Origin: Favolaschia claudopus
Lineage: Eukaryota; Basidiomycota; Agaricomycetes; Agaricales; Mycenaceae
Assembly: GCA_037176885.1 (NCBI GenBank)
Contig: JAWWNJ010000107.1
Span: forward strand, 496,001-560,000
DNA length: 64,000 bases
Direction: 5' to 3'
Numbering within the stretch: position 1 is the stretch's first letter; each line of letters starts with the position of its first letter. Below, piece after piece: positions 11,201-24,000 of the stretch. The position numbers and the translations under genes are program-made. Below the pieces are notes generated by a model. It was not told the DNA's origin. It searched no databases and was given only the letters and a program-made list of their open reading frames with translations.

Positions 11201-12041
11201 CTTTGTATTTGCAGCGAGTTGTGGGCATATACCCATCTCAGTTGGTGCGAGATCTACGCCTTTGACTGGCGCGATTGTTCAGGCTCCTTCAAATGCTTCG
11301 CCGGCGAAGCAGATGCCGACCGCGTCCACCACGCCAGCGCCTTCAGCTCCACCGAGGCCAATTTCGACGGTATCTACGACGCCAGCGCCAGCACCTATGG
11401 TGCAAGCACAAGTTACACCCCCTTCCCGACATGTTCCTATACAACCGCAAACTGAGACGCTATTCCCTACCAGCGGTTCGGACACAGAAACAGACTACCA
11501 GGATGTGGACAGTGATGAGTTTGAGGTTATCGACCGGGAGAGTGTCTATGACACTGCTGCCGAAGATATCGTTCCCACTGTCACTCGACGCCCCACTCGG
11601 CCAATCCGCCCACTTGTGAGGGACAATTCGGATGATACCTTGGTGGATGAGCCGCAGACGCCGCCTCCGCCTCCTCGAACGCTGCGTACTCGTCGTCCCT
11701 CCCCTACGACGTCATCGCCTTCGAGTGATCGTACTGAAAGGCCGGTCGCTGGCCGACGGAGGATTGTCGCGTCGCCTGAGCGGGTGATGCCTGTGTCCGT
11801 GACGGCGACTGCGAGCGTTATAACGCGCACCTGTGCGCAGACGCGTGCTCCGGAACCATCGCGAGCGCAGACACGCGCTCCGGACATGTCGCGAGCGCGC
11901 TCGGAGCCGCCTGTGCGCACTCCCGCTGCCCCGAAAACGCATGGCCAGAAAGTGCAGGGGCATACGCACGAGTTTTTGTTGAGGCCGAATAAGGCGAGGG
12001 TTTGCGAATGTGGTACACTTTGGAATGGTGGTAACGCTTGA
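8258..12041 (+). CDS. RNA-dependent RNA polymerase of the QDE-1/RDR family (RNA silencing)
   Basis: This cell-type RdRP makes double-stranded RNA from aberrant or transgene RNA to feed Dicer. Fifteen exons join in frame to 993 codons: 8258-8511, 8560-8758, 8810-8948, 9000-9232, 9302-9425, 9481-9599, 9652-9790, 9841-9900, 9957-10005, 10071-10407, 10459-10759, 10824-10892, 10956-11010, 11074-11150 and 11215-12041. All introns are 48-69 bp. Landmarks in order: FFAEGPDF and KYSARLGLSFSST, TDGCGLI (~172), FQIRLGG (~199), LLAGHDMSEPYLAS, GTVALMRNP, and the catalytic DLDGD (residues 440-444) with its three metal-binding Asp. AWYVTGYS and SFAWLGGRW follow. Residues ~719-993 are a Ser/Pro/Thr-rich, probably disordered tail ending in a CECG element. 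The protein lacks the long N-terminal region usual in this family. ATG 8282 is an alternative start. Confidence 0.9.
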
Positions 12042-12398
12042 TTCTTCCCTCTCCCCTCCTCCCCGGCTTCTCCAGCTTCCCTCCCGCGCGCTACCTCATA
12101 CCCCCCAATGTGAATGTATATCTTGGATCTGGGCGGGTCGTCTCTGTATATACTTACTGATCTCTTGGATGGAAGTCTTGTACATGTATCTGAATAACTT
12201 ATTCTTACGAATTCATTGCGATATCTGTCTCACTTGCTTCATCTCAAAGAAAGGTGGAGGGAGGGTGTACAAATAACAAGAAAGATGATGATGATGAACA
12301 GAAACAGAGCAAATGATAAGTACACGGACTGCATTACAATGCGGATGCGCGTAAAGGCGGCATCCGCCATCGAGTCACGAATGTCCGAATAAACGCGA
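12042..12398. other. 3' flank of RdRP with a copy of the SmD1 3' UTR
   Basis: 12250-12398 matches the 3' untranslated region of SmD1 (13455-13621) in the same orientation, including GTACACGGACTGCATTACAA and CATCCGCCATCGAGTCACGA-like blocks. No gene is seen otherwise. See the RG-tail ORF that ends at 12399. Confidence 0.6.
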
Positions 12399-13036
12399 CT
12401 AGAATCCCCTTCCTCCGCCCCGCCCGCGTCCACGATCTATCCAGTATTCGGGTATGTTCTGCGTTCGAAAGCGCGCGGATGGTGCGAACATGTACACACA
12501 AGAGTGTAGAGTGAAAGGCCGGGTGGGAGACGAGAGTATGGGTCTTGAAGCATATATCATCGTGATAAATCGATAGATAGATAGAAAGAGTAAAGGCTGG
12601 TGTACCGTGCGGGATGAGTCGGGGTGTAACACCCCGATCCGCGCGGTGTTGGTTGGTTGATGAACGCCTATTCGTCGTCGTCGTCGTCGTCGTCGCTGCC
12701 CACACTCCCCTCCACTTCTTCCCTGAGGCCTGAGCCCTCGTCGTCTAAGGTCTTCTTCCCCCTCCCCTCCCTTCCTCTCCAGTCTTCGTTGTGCGCGTTC
12801 GGTCGTTGGCAGGTTTTGGCGAACGCGCCGGGCTTCCGCCAGTGCCTGCAGTCTGTCTTCGGTATACGTACATAGGATGGCTGGTACTGTAGGGAGAGGT
12901 CTGGTATCATTGATGCCTCGCGTGCTGTAGGATGTACATGTCGCGGGCCCATTCATATCTTCGTATTTTTCGCCACACTTCCAGTACGTGTTCTCGTGTA
13001 AGTTGAAAGTGCTCGCCGCATTGACATGGGGATCGT
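12399..13036 (-). CDS. Possible terminal exon of an unknown gene that ends in an SmD1-derived RG tail
   Basis: On the minus strand a frame is open from an AG acceptor near 13037 (CACACAG) to the stop at 12399. It includes WKCGEKYEDMNGPATC, EDRLQALAEARRVRQ and a basic run, and it ends [12 protein letters not shown]. That ending and the ~190 bp after it match the SmD1 C-terminus and 3' UTR. I do not recognise the protein and could not connect a convincing upstream exon. A competing frame (12668-12952) ends in a poly-Asp run made by a CGT microsatellite. The coding status is doubtful; the tail homology is certain. Confidence 0.3.
12673..12696. repeat. (CGT)n microsatellite
   Basis: Eight consecutive CGT/TCG trinucleotides. 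On the minus strand they would encode poly-Asp or poly-Arg depending on frame. Confidence 0.85.
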
Positions 13037-13621
13037 TTCTGTGTGCACGAATTCAGCGTAATATTATATTCTCCGATAAGTTAAATGCATGGCCTGAACG
13101 AGACGCCCGTAAACCTAGCGGCTGATCATGATATTTGTGAAGTGAGCCTTGGGCCTCGGGCGTCAACGGTCAAGGGTTGGGGGAATGCGGTGTGCGGTGT
13201 GCGGCAGCAAACCTAGGGTTGACTGTGGAGTACGTCTTTGGTGCAGTTTTCGAGCATCCTTGGTTTTCGCCGCTGCGTCAGTGTTGTGGTATCTGTTGCG
13301 CACCAGCTAGCTCGTCTGCTCATTCGTCTCCAACTATACTTACCTTGAGCGTGATGTCCTGGGGATCTATCGATGGTGTTTTCCGCATTCTTTGTCGAGG
13401 AACTTTTCAACGCAGCGCTGAAATCTCTTTGGGTTTGCGGTCGAAGATGGCCGCGCTGGCAAGGTGGAGGGGGAGGGTGTACAAGAAAGAAGATGAAGAT
13501 TGAAAGAAATAGAGCAAATGATACACGGACTGCATTACAATGCTTTTGCGTGCGAATGCGCGTTAGAGCGTCATTCGCCATCGAGTCACGAAAGCCCATC
13601 GCGATGTCCGAATGAACGCGG

Positions 13622-14127
13622 CTAGAAACCCCTTCCACGCCCCCTTCCTCCGCCGCCCCTTCCGCGTCCGCCGCCGCGCCCGCGATCCATGCCCCGCCCT
13701 CTTCCTCTCCCGCGCGCACCCTCGAGATCCTTCTTCCGGCCTTTGGGTTTCGGTGCGTCGTCGACTAGTAGCTGACAAAAACAGGTCAATCAAGATACAG
13801 TGATAAAAAAAGTAGTAGAGTGTAGAGAGTAGAGACGCACTGTATCGAGCGGTAATGCATCTGGGAGGACAAAATAGCGGATGTTGTTGCCGCGGATGGA
13901 TAATGAGTCTAGGGACGCGGGATCGCGGTTGCGGGCGGTGATTTTGACGGCTTTGAGGTGGGTGTTCATTTGCATGTCGACGCCTGGTGGGTTTTAATTG
14001 AAGTGTTTTGGATGGGAAAAAAAGGGAGAGTGGGACCTGTTATGGTGCCGTGTACGACTGAGCCGTTCTTGAGCTCGATGGTGACGGTCTCGTTGTTTAA
14101 TTTCATGAGGAAGCGGACGAGCTTCAT
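13622..14127 (-). CDS. SMD1: Small nuclear ribonucleoprotein Sm D1
   Basis: Sm D1 is one of the seven Sm ring proteins that bind the Sm site of spliceosomal snRNAs. Exons are 14037-14127, 13841-13983 and 13622-13771, giving 127 residues. Exon 1 carries the Sm1 motif ([20 protein letters not shown], then NGSVVHGTI). Exon 2 carries [16 protein letters not shown] and the Sm2 motif ([19 protein letters not shown]). Exon 3 starts [14 protein letters not shown] and ends in the RG-rich tail typical of D1, the substrate of arginine methylation in other eukaryotes. Introns are 53 and 69 bp. Length and motif order fit the family (about 119 residues in animals). The gene is divergent from the MAP kinase, with 49 bp between start codons. 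Confidence 0.95.
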
Positions 14128-15835
<1,708 letters not shown>

Positions 15836-16998
15836 GCGCCGTGATGGGTTCGTTCTGCAGAGGTGCCATAGGACCGTGGACAAGGGGGAGGTGGTGGGGA
15901 TGTACGAATAGCAGAGTAGGAGAGTAGGAGGCAGAGGAGTTGTAATGGGTATTGGGTATCGGGGGAAGCCGTGCGCGGGCGCTGGTGCTCACCCGGGGTG
16001 CATGTCGGGAGGGATGGATGACATGCAAAAGAAAGCAAGAAAGCAAGAAAGAAGAAGAAGTAACAGAAAGTCGCAGCGTGCGCAATTGTGATATTATTTA
16101 TCCATATCCGTTCATTCAGGTTTTACATACTATAGTATTACGATTATTGAAACTAATGATTCGACGAAGTCTTTTGCAAGTGATTCGTTCTGTTATATAC
16201 TAATAAATCACTTTGCGGTTGAGTTGTTGCGATTTTCATGCACAACAGATAATAGGTGACTTAGCCTTATCATATCAAAACCCTCCGGGCAAACCTGGTG
16301 ACTCCGTGAGCGCGTGAGCAATTCCTCTCCGGGTGCGGGAATGCTGCGAGCCTCGTGCTGAGGGAGGGAGGAAAAAGATGGTATATTTATGATTGCGGTG
16401 AGGGCACCTGTGGATAAGACTTAGGGCCTGATCGGGCCCGCGGTCTAAATAGACAGCTCAGCCAAATTTCAGCCGTCCGGTAACTCGGCCATTTCGAGAG
16501 GGATAAGAGTATGGGGAACAAAAATTGATGGTAGACATTGATGGTAGACATGGACATGCAGGAGAAAACATGGGGGGGAAAACATGCAGGGAGAGGGATG
16601 CAGTGGTGAACGTCCGGGGAAACACCTCTAGGTAGACGCCTGTGGTTGGATACCGTCACGTATCATCCCGCAGGGATCTCCCTCTACGCAAAAGGTCGCA
16701 GGGGAACCCGTGAGCGTAATTACCTGTCTCTTTTCGCCTCCAATGCTATGTTCACCCGCCTTTCACTACACACTTTCTCTTCCTGATTATGTCATGTACC
16801 GAGCTCAAACCCGCACTCACACGGTAACTTTGTCTCATTGCCTCAAACGGAAATCTACCCTGTAGAGTCTTCCATGTTTATCCTTGCAGCCATTCAACTA
16901 CTGGCCATGGGCTCATTTCTGTCAACGACTATGCAGTCTATTCCGACACCTCTATCTTACACGACCAACCACCTACGTCTTTTTTTTTTGGCTCTTTT
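15836..16998. other. Intergenic, no gene seen
   Basis: The region contains A/T-rich 3' flank DNA after the kinase and a short purine-rich segment. Small open frames lack conserved motifs or splice-supported structure. Confidence 0.5.
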
Positions 16999-19900
16999 CA
17001 TGGATGTGGACCGGTGCAATAAGTGTGGTTCGCCTCTGACTGGTCTACGAGTATCTGAAGGTTTTCACTCGCCTACAACTCGTGGGCACTGTATCAAAAG
17101 GTCTGTCTTTCTCTTCGCTGTCTCGCACGTGTCTCATTGACGCTGCCACAGTGCACGGCCAACACTTTCCAGCCTGGACACTGTACTGGCTTTGTCTGGC
17201 GAGGAGACATAGCTTCCTTGTCAGAGGAACAGCTCCAGGTTTGGATGAGGTCCACGACGCAAGACACACCGCCCCTCTTACCGCCATCGTCGACATTTTC
17301 CACGCCGCAGAACCACTCACCCGCTACTCATATCAGTCCCATTACACCTCCCCCACTCCTGCTCGCAAACGTGCGGCAAAACAACGTTGCAGCAATGCAG
17401 CCTGCTCAACCTCTGGCCACCCTGTCTATACAAGCTTTGCAAAAACTGTTGTGTACGCAATAATCAGTACTGTCCTGCGCCTAGGCATATGGAGCCAGTT
17501 GCTCCTGCTATAAACTCTGTTACGGTTACGCCGCGTCGGCCTCTCACTCAATCCTCCACTTCCACTCCTGCGTCACCTTCAACTTCTGGATCGAGCTCTT
17601 CATCCTCCTCTCCACTTCCCCCTATGCACGGCCTATGGGGAGAATGGTTGACGTTTCGTATGCACTGAAGATTCAACAAGGTGATCACGAAATAGCAACA
17701 AGTGATAGATTTCAGAGGGAAGTGTATCGCAAGTCCCAGATAAATGCTATAAGTGTCCGTCTCTGGGTTCAGGTCAGTTTCCCTCTATGTCCTACAAATG
17801 ACTCTCCGCTCACGGTGCCATATAGGATGACACACCAGGACACGCTCTTACGATTGATGTGCCCACATATCCGTGGTTCCATCCCAAAGACTCTGAGCCC
17901 ATGGTCACATTAGCCGCTCCGCACTCTTGCACGGCTTTCAGCTATTGGAAGAAGGATGAATGGGTTACCACTGATGCAGCCATCGAAATTCAGGATCCCA
18001 AAGAACACCCTTTTTTTGCGTCTTCTTCATGTCACCAAATGCGTCGGAGCACCCACACCTACGTCGTTGCCCATCCTCAACATTCACCTGTGGCTCCAAG
18101 TGCGTCCTTGTGCTCTATATATGTTCTTACTAATTACCTCTTTTACAGGATGACGTAGAGCCCATTGTCCTTGCGGCATCTAGCTCTGGCCACTGGTTCC
18201 ACCCCAAAGATTCCCCAGTCATCACCAGCCTCATTGCTCCCCTCTCTTGTCTGACCTATGGGTATTGGGCGCGCAACCGTTGGGTGTTAACAGATGGACC
18301 CATTGAGATTGACGACCCAAGCCTCACAGTCTACTTGCGGTTGGAACATGTCAGTAGCTGTCCCAGTGGCCCCCGTTCCAAGCGGTCTCGGTCTCATTCA
18401 GATGAGACCGATATTCCGGACGCAACTCCTACTCCAACTCCCACCTTGGCTAGCACTACTGTGACTAAGACGTCGAGGTATTTACCGCTCTTAACTCAGT
18501 CTCCCTTCTCCCTACTCACTTTCTACAGGTGTCCTGCCATCAGCCCATTGAAGCTAGTCACCAAACAAATCGTGCCGCGGGCATCAGCTGAAGTCATGTA
18601 CGTGATCTCCGATACATTGCTATAAAAGTCTTCTTACTGACAAACATCCAGCTCCTTGAGTTCTGGCGACGAAGAGTCAGGATCAGAAAAAGGTGTGGAC
18701 GGGGCAGAATCTCGACCGTCAGTGTTGCTCTTCCCTTGAACTGCATATTTCTCAGATTTCAGTAGACCGTTGACAGACCTGGTATTGGGCTACGCCTGAA
18801 TTTATTCATTTTCAGGCTAGTTACAACAGTACTATTAATAAAGTACTACAATACTCAGTGAATGAGTCTCAATAAGGACTGAGGTCTGCCTGGGCGGTCA
18901 GTCAAAGGAGAATACACAAGTAGGAGCTCTGGGGTTCGTTTACGATGGCACTGCAAAGTGTCAGAGCTATAATAAGTCGGACATGAGCTTCCGCGATAGG
19001 TCTCTTACCATCCGGAATAGGATTGGGAGCTACCTAGTGCTCCAGGAACAAAGGCGTACATTGAAGGACATTCCATTTGGGACTCGTTAAGACTCGAGAG
19101 GTGTTACCAGGAGCAGGAGGCTTCCGCGGAAAGGTTTAGGACAGAGCTATAGCTCAGGAACGTTGGCGACCTATGGGGAGAGAATATCCCTTATTCACAC
19201 AGTACTAGTTGGAGCAAGTAGATCATCAATTGGATAGCAGGAGGGCTATTGATTCATGACCAGAGATCTACGCTGGCCAAGCCAGACGAACAATGGTATC
19301 CAAGAGGGTGCCGGAGGTAGAACAATGGTATATAACGGATGCCGGAGGTAAAGGCGTAAATCCCTCATCACTGTCGGAAGAAAGCCTTTAACAAGTAAAA
19401 CTGAATGAGGTCTGGACCAAGAGGGTCCGGAGTTACCAACATTATACCCATAAGATTGTTTGTTTATCGTCTCATATTTATTGCTGTGAATGTATATAAA
19501 GCACTGTATCATGTACTGGAGCTCTAGTGGATTCCCCCCTCTCGTTGTGAGCGTCAAGCCAGTATTGGCTTCGTGAATAACTAGACGTTGGACTTCATTC
19601 GAGATAAACTCCAGAAGCTTATTTGTTTCTTTTGTTTGTTTTCGTTACAATATACTGTCTGTCGGATCATATCTTGAGTTATACGCGTGAACATCTTGTT
19701 GAGAATCAATACAAACGCGTGGAATTATAAGAGCCTGACACGGACCTTTTGAGAGAACAGATTAGTTCAAACATACACTTTCCGTGGAAACTCATTTGTG
19801 AACGAATACACACAACTTAAACCTCTAAACCTCTACCAAAGAGTAACATCTCAATTACCTGTCTGAACGCACCTTCCTGTGTCAAGACTAGGATAGTTAG

Positions 19901-22426
19901 TATAAGAACGGTCAGAACGAGCTATCGCGAAAGCCTCGAACTAGTATATTTTGAAGTTAGTATTGGTTGAATTGCAACAGTCTATACTGGACTGGAACCC
20001 CGAACCTCGCACATCGATTAGAAGTGGTTAGGATTTATATTAGGATTTTGTGTGGATTAAATTCTGTGCATTATCTTGGTTTATTTCCACCGTAGCCCCA
20101 TAGTCAGTGTTTCACCGTCTGTGCCGCCATCGCCATCACAGCCGATATTTCCTTTGCAGTACGCAAGCAACATGGACCGAGGGTTCAAAAAAATGGATGC
20201 CATGGACAGCCATCTTTCGCTTACTGAACACTTTCAGACTGCCTTTAAGACTCGCCTTGTTCGAAGCACTTACCATAAACATCATACCGCTTGGGAGCAG
20301 ATGAATCCTGATATATTGGCAAATGCCATTGAGTGCGGTCAATCACAAGGTGGGGAGTGGAATCCCTTGACAAAAATGTAGACATTTTGTCTGTAGAATT
20401 GTGTCGAAACATGTCTATTCGCAAACAATATATCAGATGCCTGCACATCACATCAATGTTATTGCACATCTTTGGAAAAAAATATAGCTCACCTTTCTCC
20501 GACAACCAATATGACAGGGAACACCATGACCGACATGGTTATGAAAAACCTAAGCAAGGAATGGCTGTGAGTCTTGAATGTCATGCTTTATTGTGAATCC
20601 GTGCTGACCACCATCGGTCAGACTCGCTCAGAAAACTGACACTGGAAACTCTACGCAGGGCCTTACCCGTGAAGACCTTCAGGTCAGTTCCTTCTAAGTC
20701 ATCTTGCCCTTCTCCTACATACTCCTTGTCTCCTCTAGCATGTTCTTTCAAGTTTGAGGAAGAACAACAACCATAGGACAAGAAACGAAAGCACTGTGAC
20801 CTATGAAAAACTTGTCGATTCTATCTTGGCATTTAAAAGAGAACAACTTAACTGGACTTTTATTGTGCATGGCAAAGGTCCGAAGAGCAGCCTGGACATC
20901 AAGATGCGAGAATATTTTATCGCAGATAGGATTTCCATTCCGGTAAACGTTTATGACACGAACAAGTTTGCAGGGCACTGACATATTCTTTTTCAACTCA
21001 GACGGATGCCGAGCAGCAGCTCAACGATGGAAGGTCTTCTCCTTTGACTCCGGATGAGGATGAAAAGGAAGAGGAAGGTACGAAGCCATATCCTCACCGT
21101 CACTCACTTTTTGAGTTGTTGAATCCAGTCCGCCCTCCCACACCTGAACCGTGCCATCGTGTTACAGTCTGGAAGGGGAGCAGTGAAGATTTCTTGTCCG
21201 AGAATGTTTTATGGCAGTTTATGCGTTTTGGTGCGTGTATTGGCCACTCATATTTTTTTGCATGAAACTGACTCGCAGCATAGACCCTCAGAACGATGTC
21301 AAACTCTACGACCCCAAAGTCATTGTCATCAACCGTCTCGGAGATGACACTCACGAAGTCACTGTTAAACGCCGCAATGCTAGTGGCCGCCTAAATCTCC
21401 GCCTTTTTGGTGTTGCTGCAACAAGAGAAGATGATCCTATGGCAGACAATGAGCAGGGAGAGCAGGAGTTGGACCCTGCTTTCATCGCTGTGGCGGTGGA
21501 TACCCAAGAAGTCGCCCTCAAAGCTATATTCCAAGATAAGGAACTGTCGAATATCATCAGTGAGTTGCCATGTTTCCTTCGTTAGTTAAGTACTTTCTCT
21601 CACTTTACCGTAGAACAGGAGACCAGAGAGTGGGAGCTGCAATGGATGCCCCACCCGTCTACTATCGTTCTTCCTCAAAGGCTGGGCAGGTGTGATCCCA
21701 CACAGGTGCGAGGTCCTATGGATGAGCCATTCAAATACGAACCCGAAGTTGCCCAAGATCACTTCCTTCCTGTCATCGGTGCACCGAACACCATGCGTGT
21801 GATCCTTGTTATTCGCCCGAGAAAGGTGAGCTGAAGTTTTACAAGACTCTGTCGCTCGCAATCATATCTTATCCTAACAGTCAGCACCGAAAGAGAAAAG
21901 TGAAGCTGAGCTGGAGTTTGATAGCCTGGTCGGTTTCCTTCAAACTTTGTGCGAGAAGGACACCACCATAGCACAGATTCGTGTCTATTGTACGGAGCCC
22001 AAGACCAAAGGCAAGGGCCAGAGTCTCAAGGTTTGGGCGCAGTGGTTCGATGGGTTTATTGTGGTTGCAGGCGGAATCGTTCACATGCCTCAAGATGGCA
22101 CAGACCGCAAAGGGAACGGAAAATTGTTCAACAACCATCACTGGGCTAGCATCTTCAACTCCAGTGCGGACTGGGCTGGATCATTTTGATGGGCAGCGTA
22201 CTACAATAACAACAAGCACAACAAAGAGTTGCGTGCTTATTTCAGAGCTTCGGAAAAGGAAGTGAAGGGAGTGAATAGACTGTTGGACCGGATGCAGAAA
22301 GCGGTTGCGGGAACGGAAAAGAGCAAGGGAGACAACGCCAACGCAAGTGGGAGTGGGAGTGGAAGTGGGAGTTCGTCACGTAAACACCAGCGTAAGGCTG
22401 CCCACTCAGAAGATGATGATTAGCAT
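16999..22426 (+). pseudogene. Multi-exon gene of unknown fungal family, broken by a solo LTR, frameshifts and a stop
   Basis: Coding pieces run in one direction on both sides of the LTR. The first exon (ATG 16999) starts MDVDRCNKCGSPLTGLR. CTANTFQPGHCTG (17152), then a Cys-rich KLCKNCCVRNNQYCPAPRH (~17436) in another frame, and GRMVDVSYALKIQQGDHEIA follow. Two exons carry a repeated module, WFHPKDSEPM... and WFHPKDSPVI..., each followed by APxSC and YW. After the LTR the frame resumes with PSVPPSPSQPIF, then HHTAWEQMN, LDIKMREYFIADR and WQFMRF, ending in a coiled coil and a GSGSGSG tract. Removing the LTR plus one target copy rejoins a normal exon behind a 46-bp intron. Frame breaks near 17140, 17460 and 17630 and a TGA at 22187-22189 show further decay. 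The function is not recognised. Confidence 0.55.
18771..20114 (+). mobile_element. Solo LTR of a Ty3/gypsy element (1344 bp)
   Basis: The sequence runs from TGACAGACCTGG to CAGTGTTTCA, so it has TG...CA ends, and it is flanked by CCGT at 18767-18770 and 20115-20118. It is homologous over its whole length, in inverted orientation, to the LTR at 57511-58829. Both share a start of the type TGAYAGACCYGGTATTGGGC, a TATA-like TAGTATATTTTGA, a CCCCGAACCTCGCAC block and the same end. No internal retrotransposon sequence adjoins it, so it arose by LTR-LTR recombination. It lies inside an exon of the host pseudogene. Confidence 0.85.
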
Positions 22427-22564
22427 GTAGAGAGCAATCTTGAGTAGCCAGTTATTGGTCCGAAAGTACTCAATATAAAAATTGAATCTACAATCATATA
22501 TCGCTACTCAGAAAATGTTCATACAAAACAAAAGTGTAAGTATCCTACCAGCGACACGCAAGCC

Positions 22565-23890
22565 TTAGAAATAGCCGCACGCAAAGCTTACACCACGACG
22601 AGGTCTAGATGAATTATCCCCCATTTCAGATTCGCTCTCATCCTCCTCCTCTACTTCATCAACATGGAAGAAGGGCAAGTCATATGCCTTATCACCTCCA
22701 CTGGGACCAAAGAAATATGCTTCGCGCTCATTGACATGGTGTCTGGTCGTCTCCTCCCATGTATCATCTTCTTCCTTGGTCCAGGCGAATTGAATGCCAT
22801 ACAGATGGCCATCGATGATGCCCTTGGGCTCAAAAACAGCGGGAACATCGACTGTGTCAGAGTCGTCAGAGTCACTGTCCTCCTCCCCCTCTCCCCCTTC
22901 CTCTCCCTCTCCCCCTCCATCTCCATCTTGCTCCTCATCTTCCTCTTCATCTCCCTCCTCATCTTCCCCCTCATCCCCGTCTCCGTCATCATCTTCACTA
23001 TCCTCATCAGAACTGTGAAGTCCTTGTTCCGCCTGCTCGTACCCATTTCCCTCATCCACCGTGCCAAAATTCAGCAAGATGGTTGAGAGATTCGCATTCG
23101 CTCGATGACCGTGGTGGCGGAACTGTGCAGTCCAACGATTACGCTCCGCCAAAAGCTGCTCGGCAGTGAGGTGCCAAAGGATGTAGGTGGGACTCGTAAC
23201 TATGAGAGTTGTGATGGTGGGGATGAGAGAAATCGAGACGGGCCAAGAAGAGCCATTCCAAGGGCCAACGCTATGCTGGTAGCAGTCAAAACATGACGGT
23301 GGAGTATATGGTATGCAACGTACAATGCGTGTCAGTGACCCAAACTCCGTGCCAGGCAGGGGCTTCAAATGCACCGTCTCCAAAGAAGCGGGGACACAGT
23401 CTTGGAGGTTGCTTTCCATGATGAACCGGTGCAGACAGTCGTCGTCGTGCAACGAATAGCAGATGTTGAGAGTTTTTAAGGCACTCATCAACCTCATCAC
23501 GCTAGCAAGCTGGTCCCAGAATAGATCCCATATAGGCCCCCCCTCAGAGCTAGATTCGTCGTGCGTAGTGAAGGAGAATTGCAGAGTTAGGACTTCTGCA
23601 GCCAGATCATGATAATTGTGGGCCGGCGTAAGCAAGGTATCAAAACAGGCCAGAGCTTTTTCTACAGTACGCAGGTTGGCATGCCTATAGAGGTATACTT
23701 GAAGGAGGTCCTGCAGATAGTGGCAGGACATGGAAAGAGGTAACAGATTCGCAGCAGGAATGTCGTATATCGTCAGTTCTTCCTCTTCGCTGAGAATGTG
23801 GTGCCAAATGTCAGGTGGGACTTGCAGTATGTTAGCCACAGCAATGCACAACTTATAAGGTAGAGTACCTTGAACTACTGCAGCGTTCAT
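22565..23890 (-). CDS. F-box-like protein with a long acidic tract
   Basis: One open frame of 441 codons plus stop runs from ATG 23888-23890. The N-terminus (VPPDIWHHILSEEEELTIYD, then LLPLSMSCHYLQDLL) resembles a degenerate F-box as found in fungal F-box/LRR proteins. The middle is leucine-rich with regularly placed hydrophobics (SALKTLNICYSL, LETVHLKPLP). Residues ~300-350 form an almost uninterrupted Asp/Glu/Gly tract encoded by TCC/CCT-rich DNA. The C-terminal part (DGHLYGIQFAWTKEEDD) could be a separate small domain. There are no introns. It is unrelated in sequence to the F-box paralogs at the left of the window. The upstream in-frame extension starts with a non-ATG codon. Confidence 0.7.
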   Translation of the reverse strand: MNAAVVQGTLPYKLCIAVANILQVPPDIWHHILSEEEELTIYDIPAANLLPLSMSCHYLQDLLQVYLYRHANLRTVEKALACFDTLLTPAHNYHDLAAEVLTLQFSFTTHDESSSEGGPIWDLFWDQLASVMRLMSALKTLNICYSLHDDDCLHRFIMESNLQDCVPASLETVHLKPLPGTEFGSLTRIVRCIPYTPPSCFDCYQHSVGPWNGSSWPVSISLIPTITTLIVTSPTYILWHLTAEQLLAERNRWTAQFRHHGHRANANLSTILLNFGTVDEGNGYEQAEQGLHSSDEDSEDDDGDGDEGEDEEGDEEEDEEQDGDGGGEGEEGGEGEEDSDSDDSDTVDVPAVFEPKGIIDGHLYGIQFAWTKEEDDTWEETTRHHVNEREAYFFGPSGGDKAYDLPFFHVDEVEEEDESESEMGDNSSRPRRGVSFACGYF

Positions 23891-24000
23891 GGCGGTAGAG
23901 AAATGAGTGGCACCAACACGCAAGACACACGGAAACCTCGTGTTATTGCTAAATTAGGACGTGTATATGGTCACGTGACCATAACGTGACGCGCCTGTTT

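Noticed and set aside
22187..22189. TGA as a selenocysteine codon
   Set aside because: Fungi of this group are not expected to use selenocysteine and the gene shows other breaks, so a nonsense mutation is simpler.
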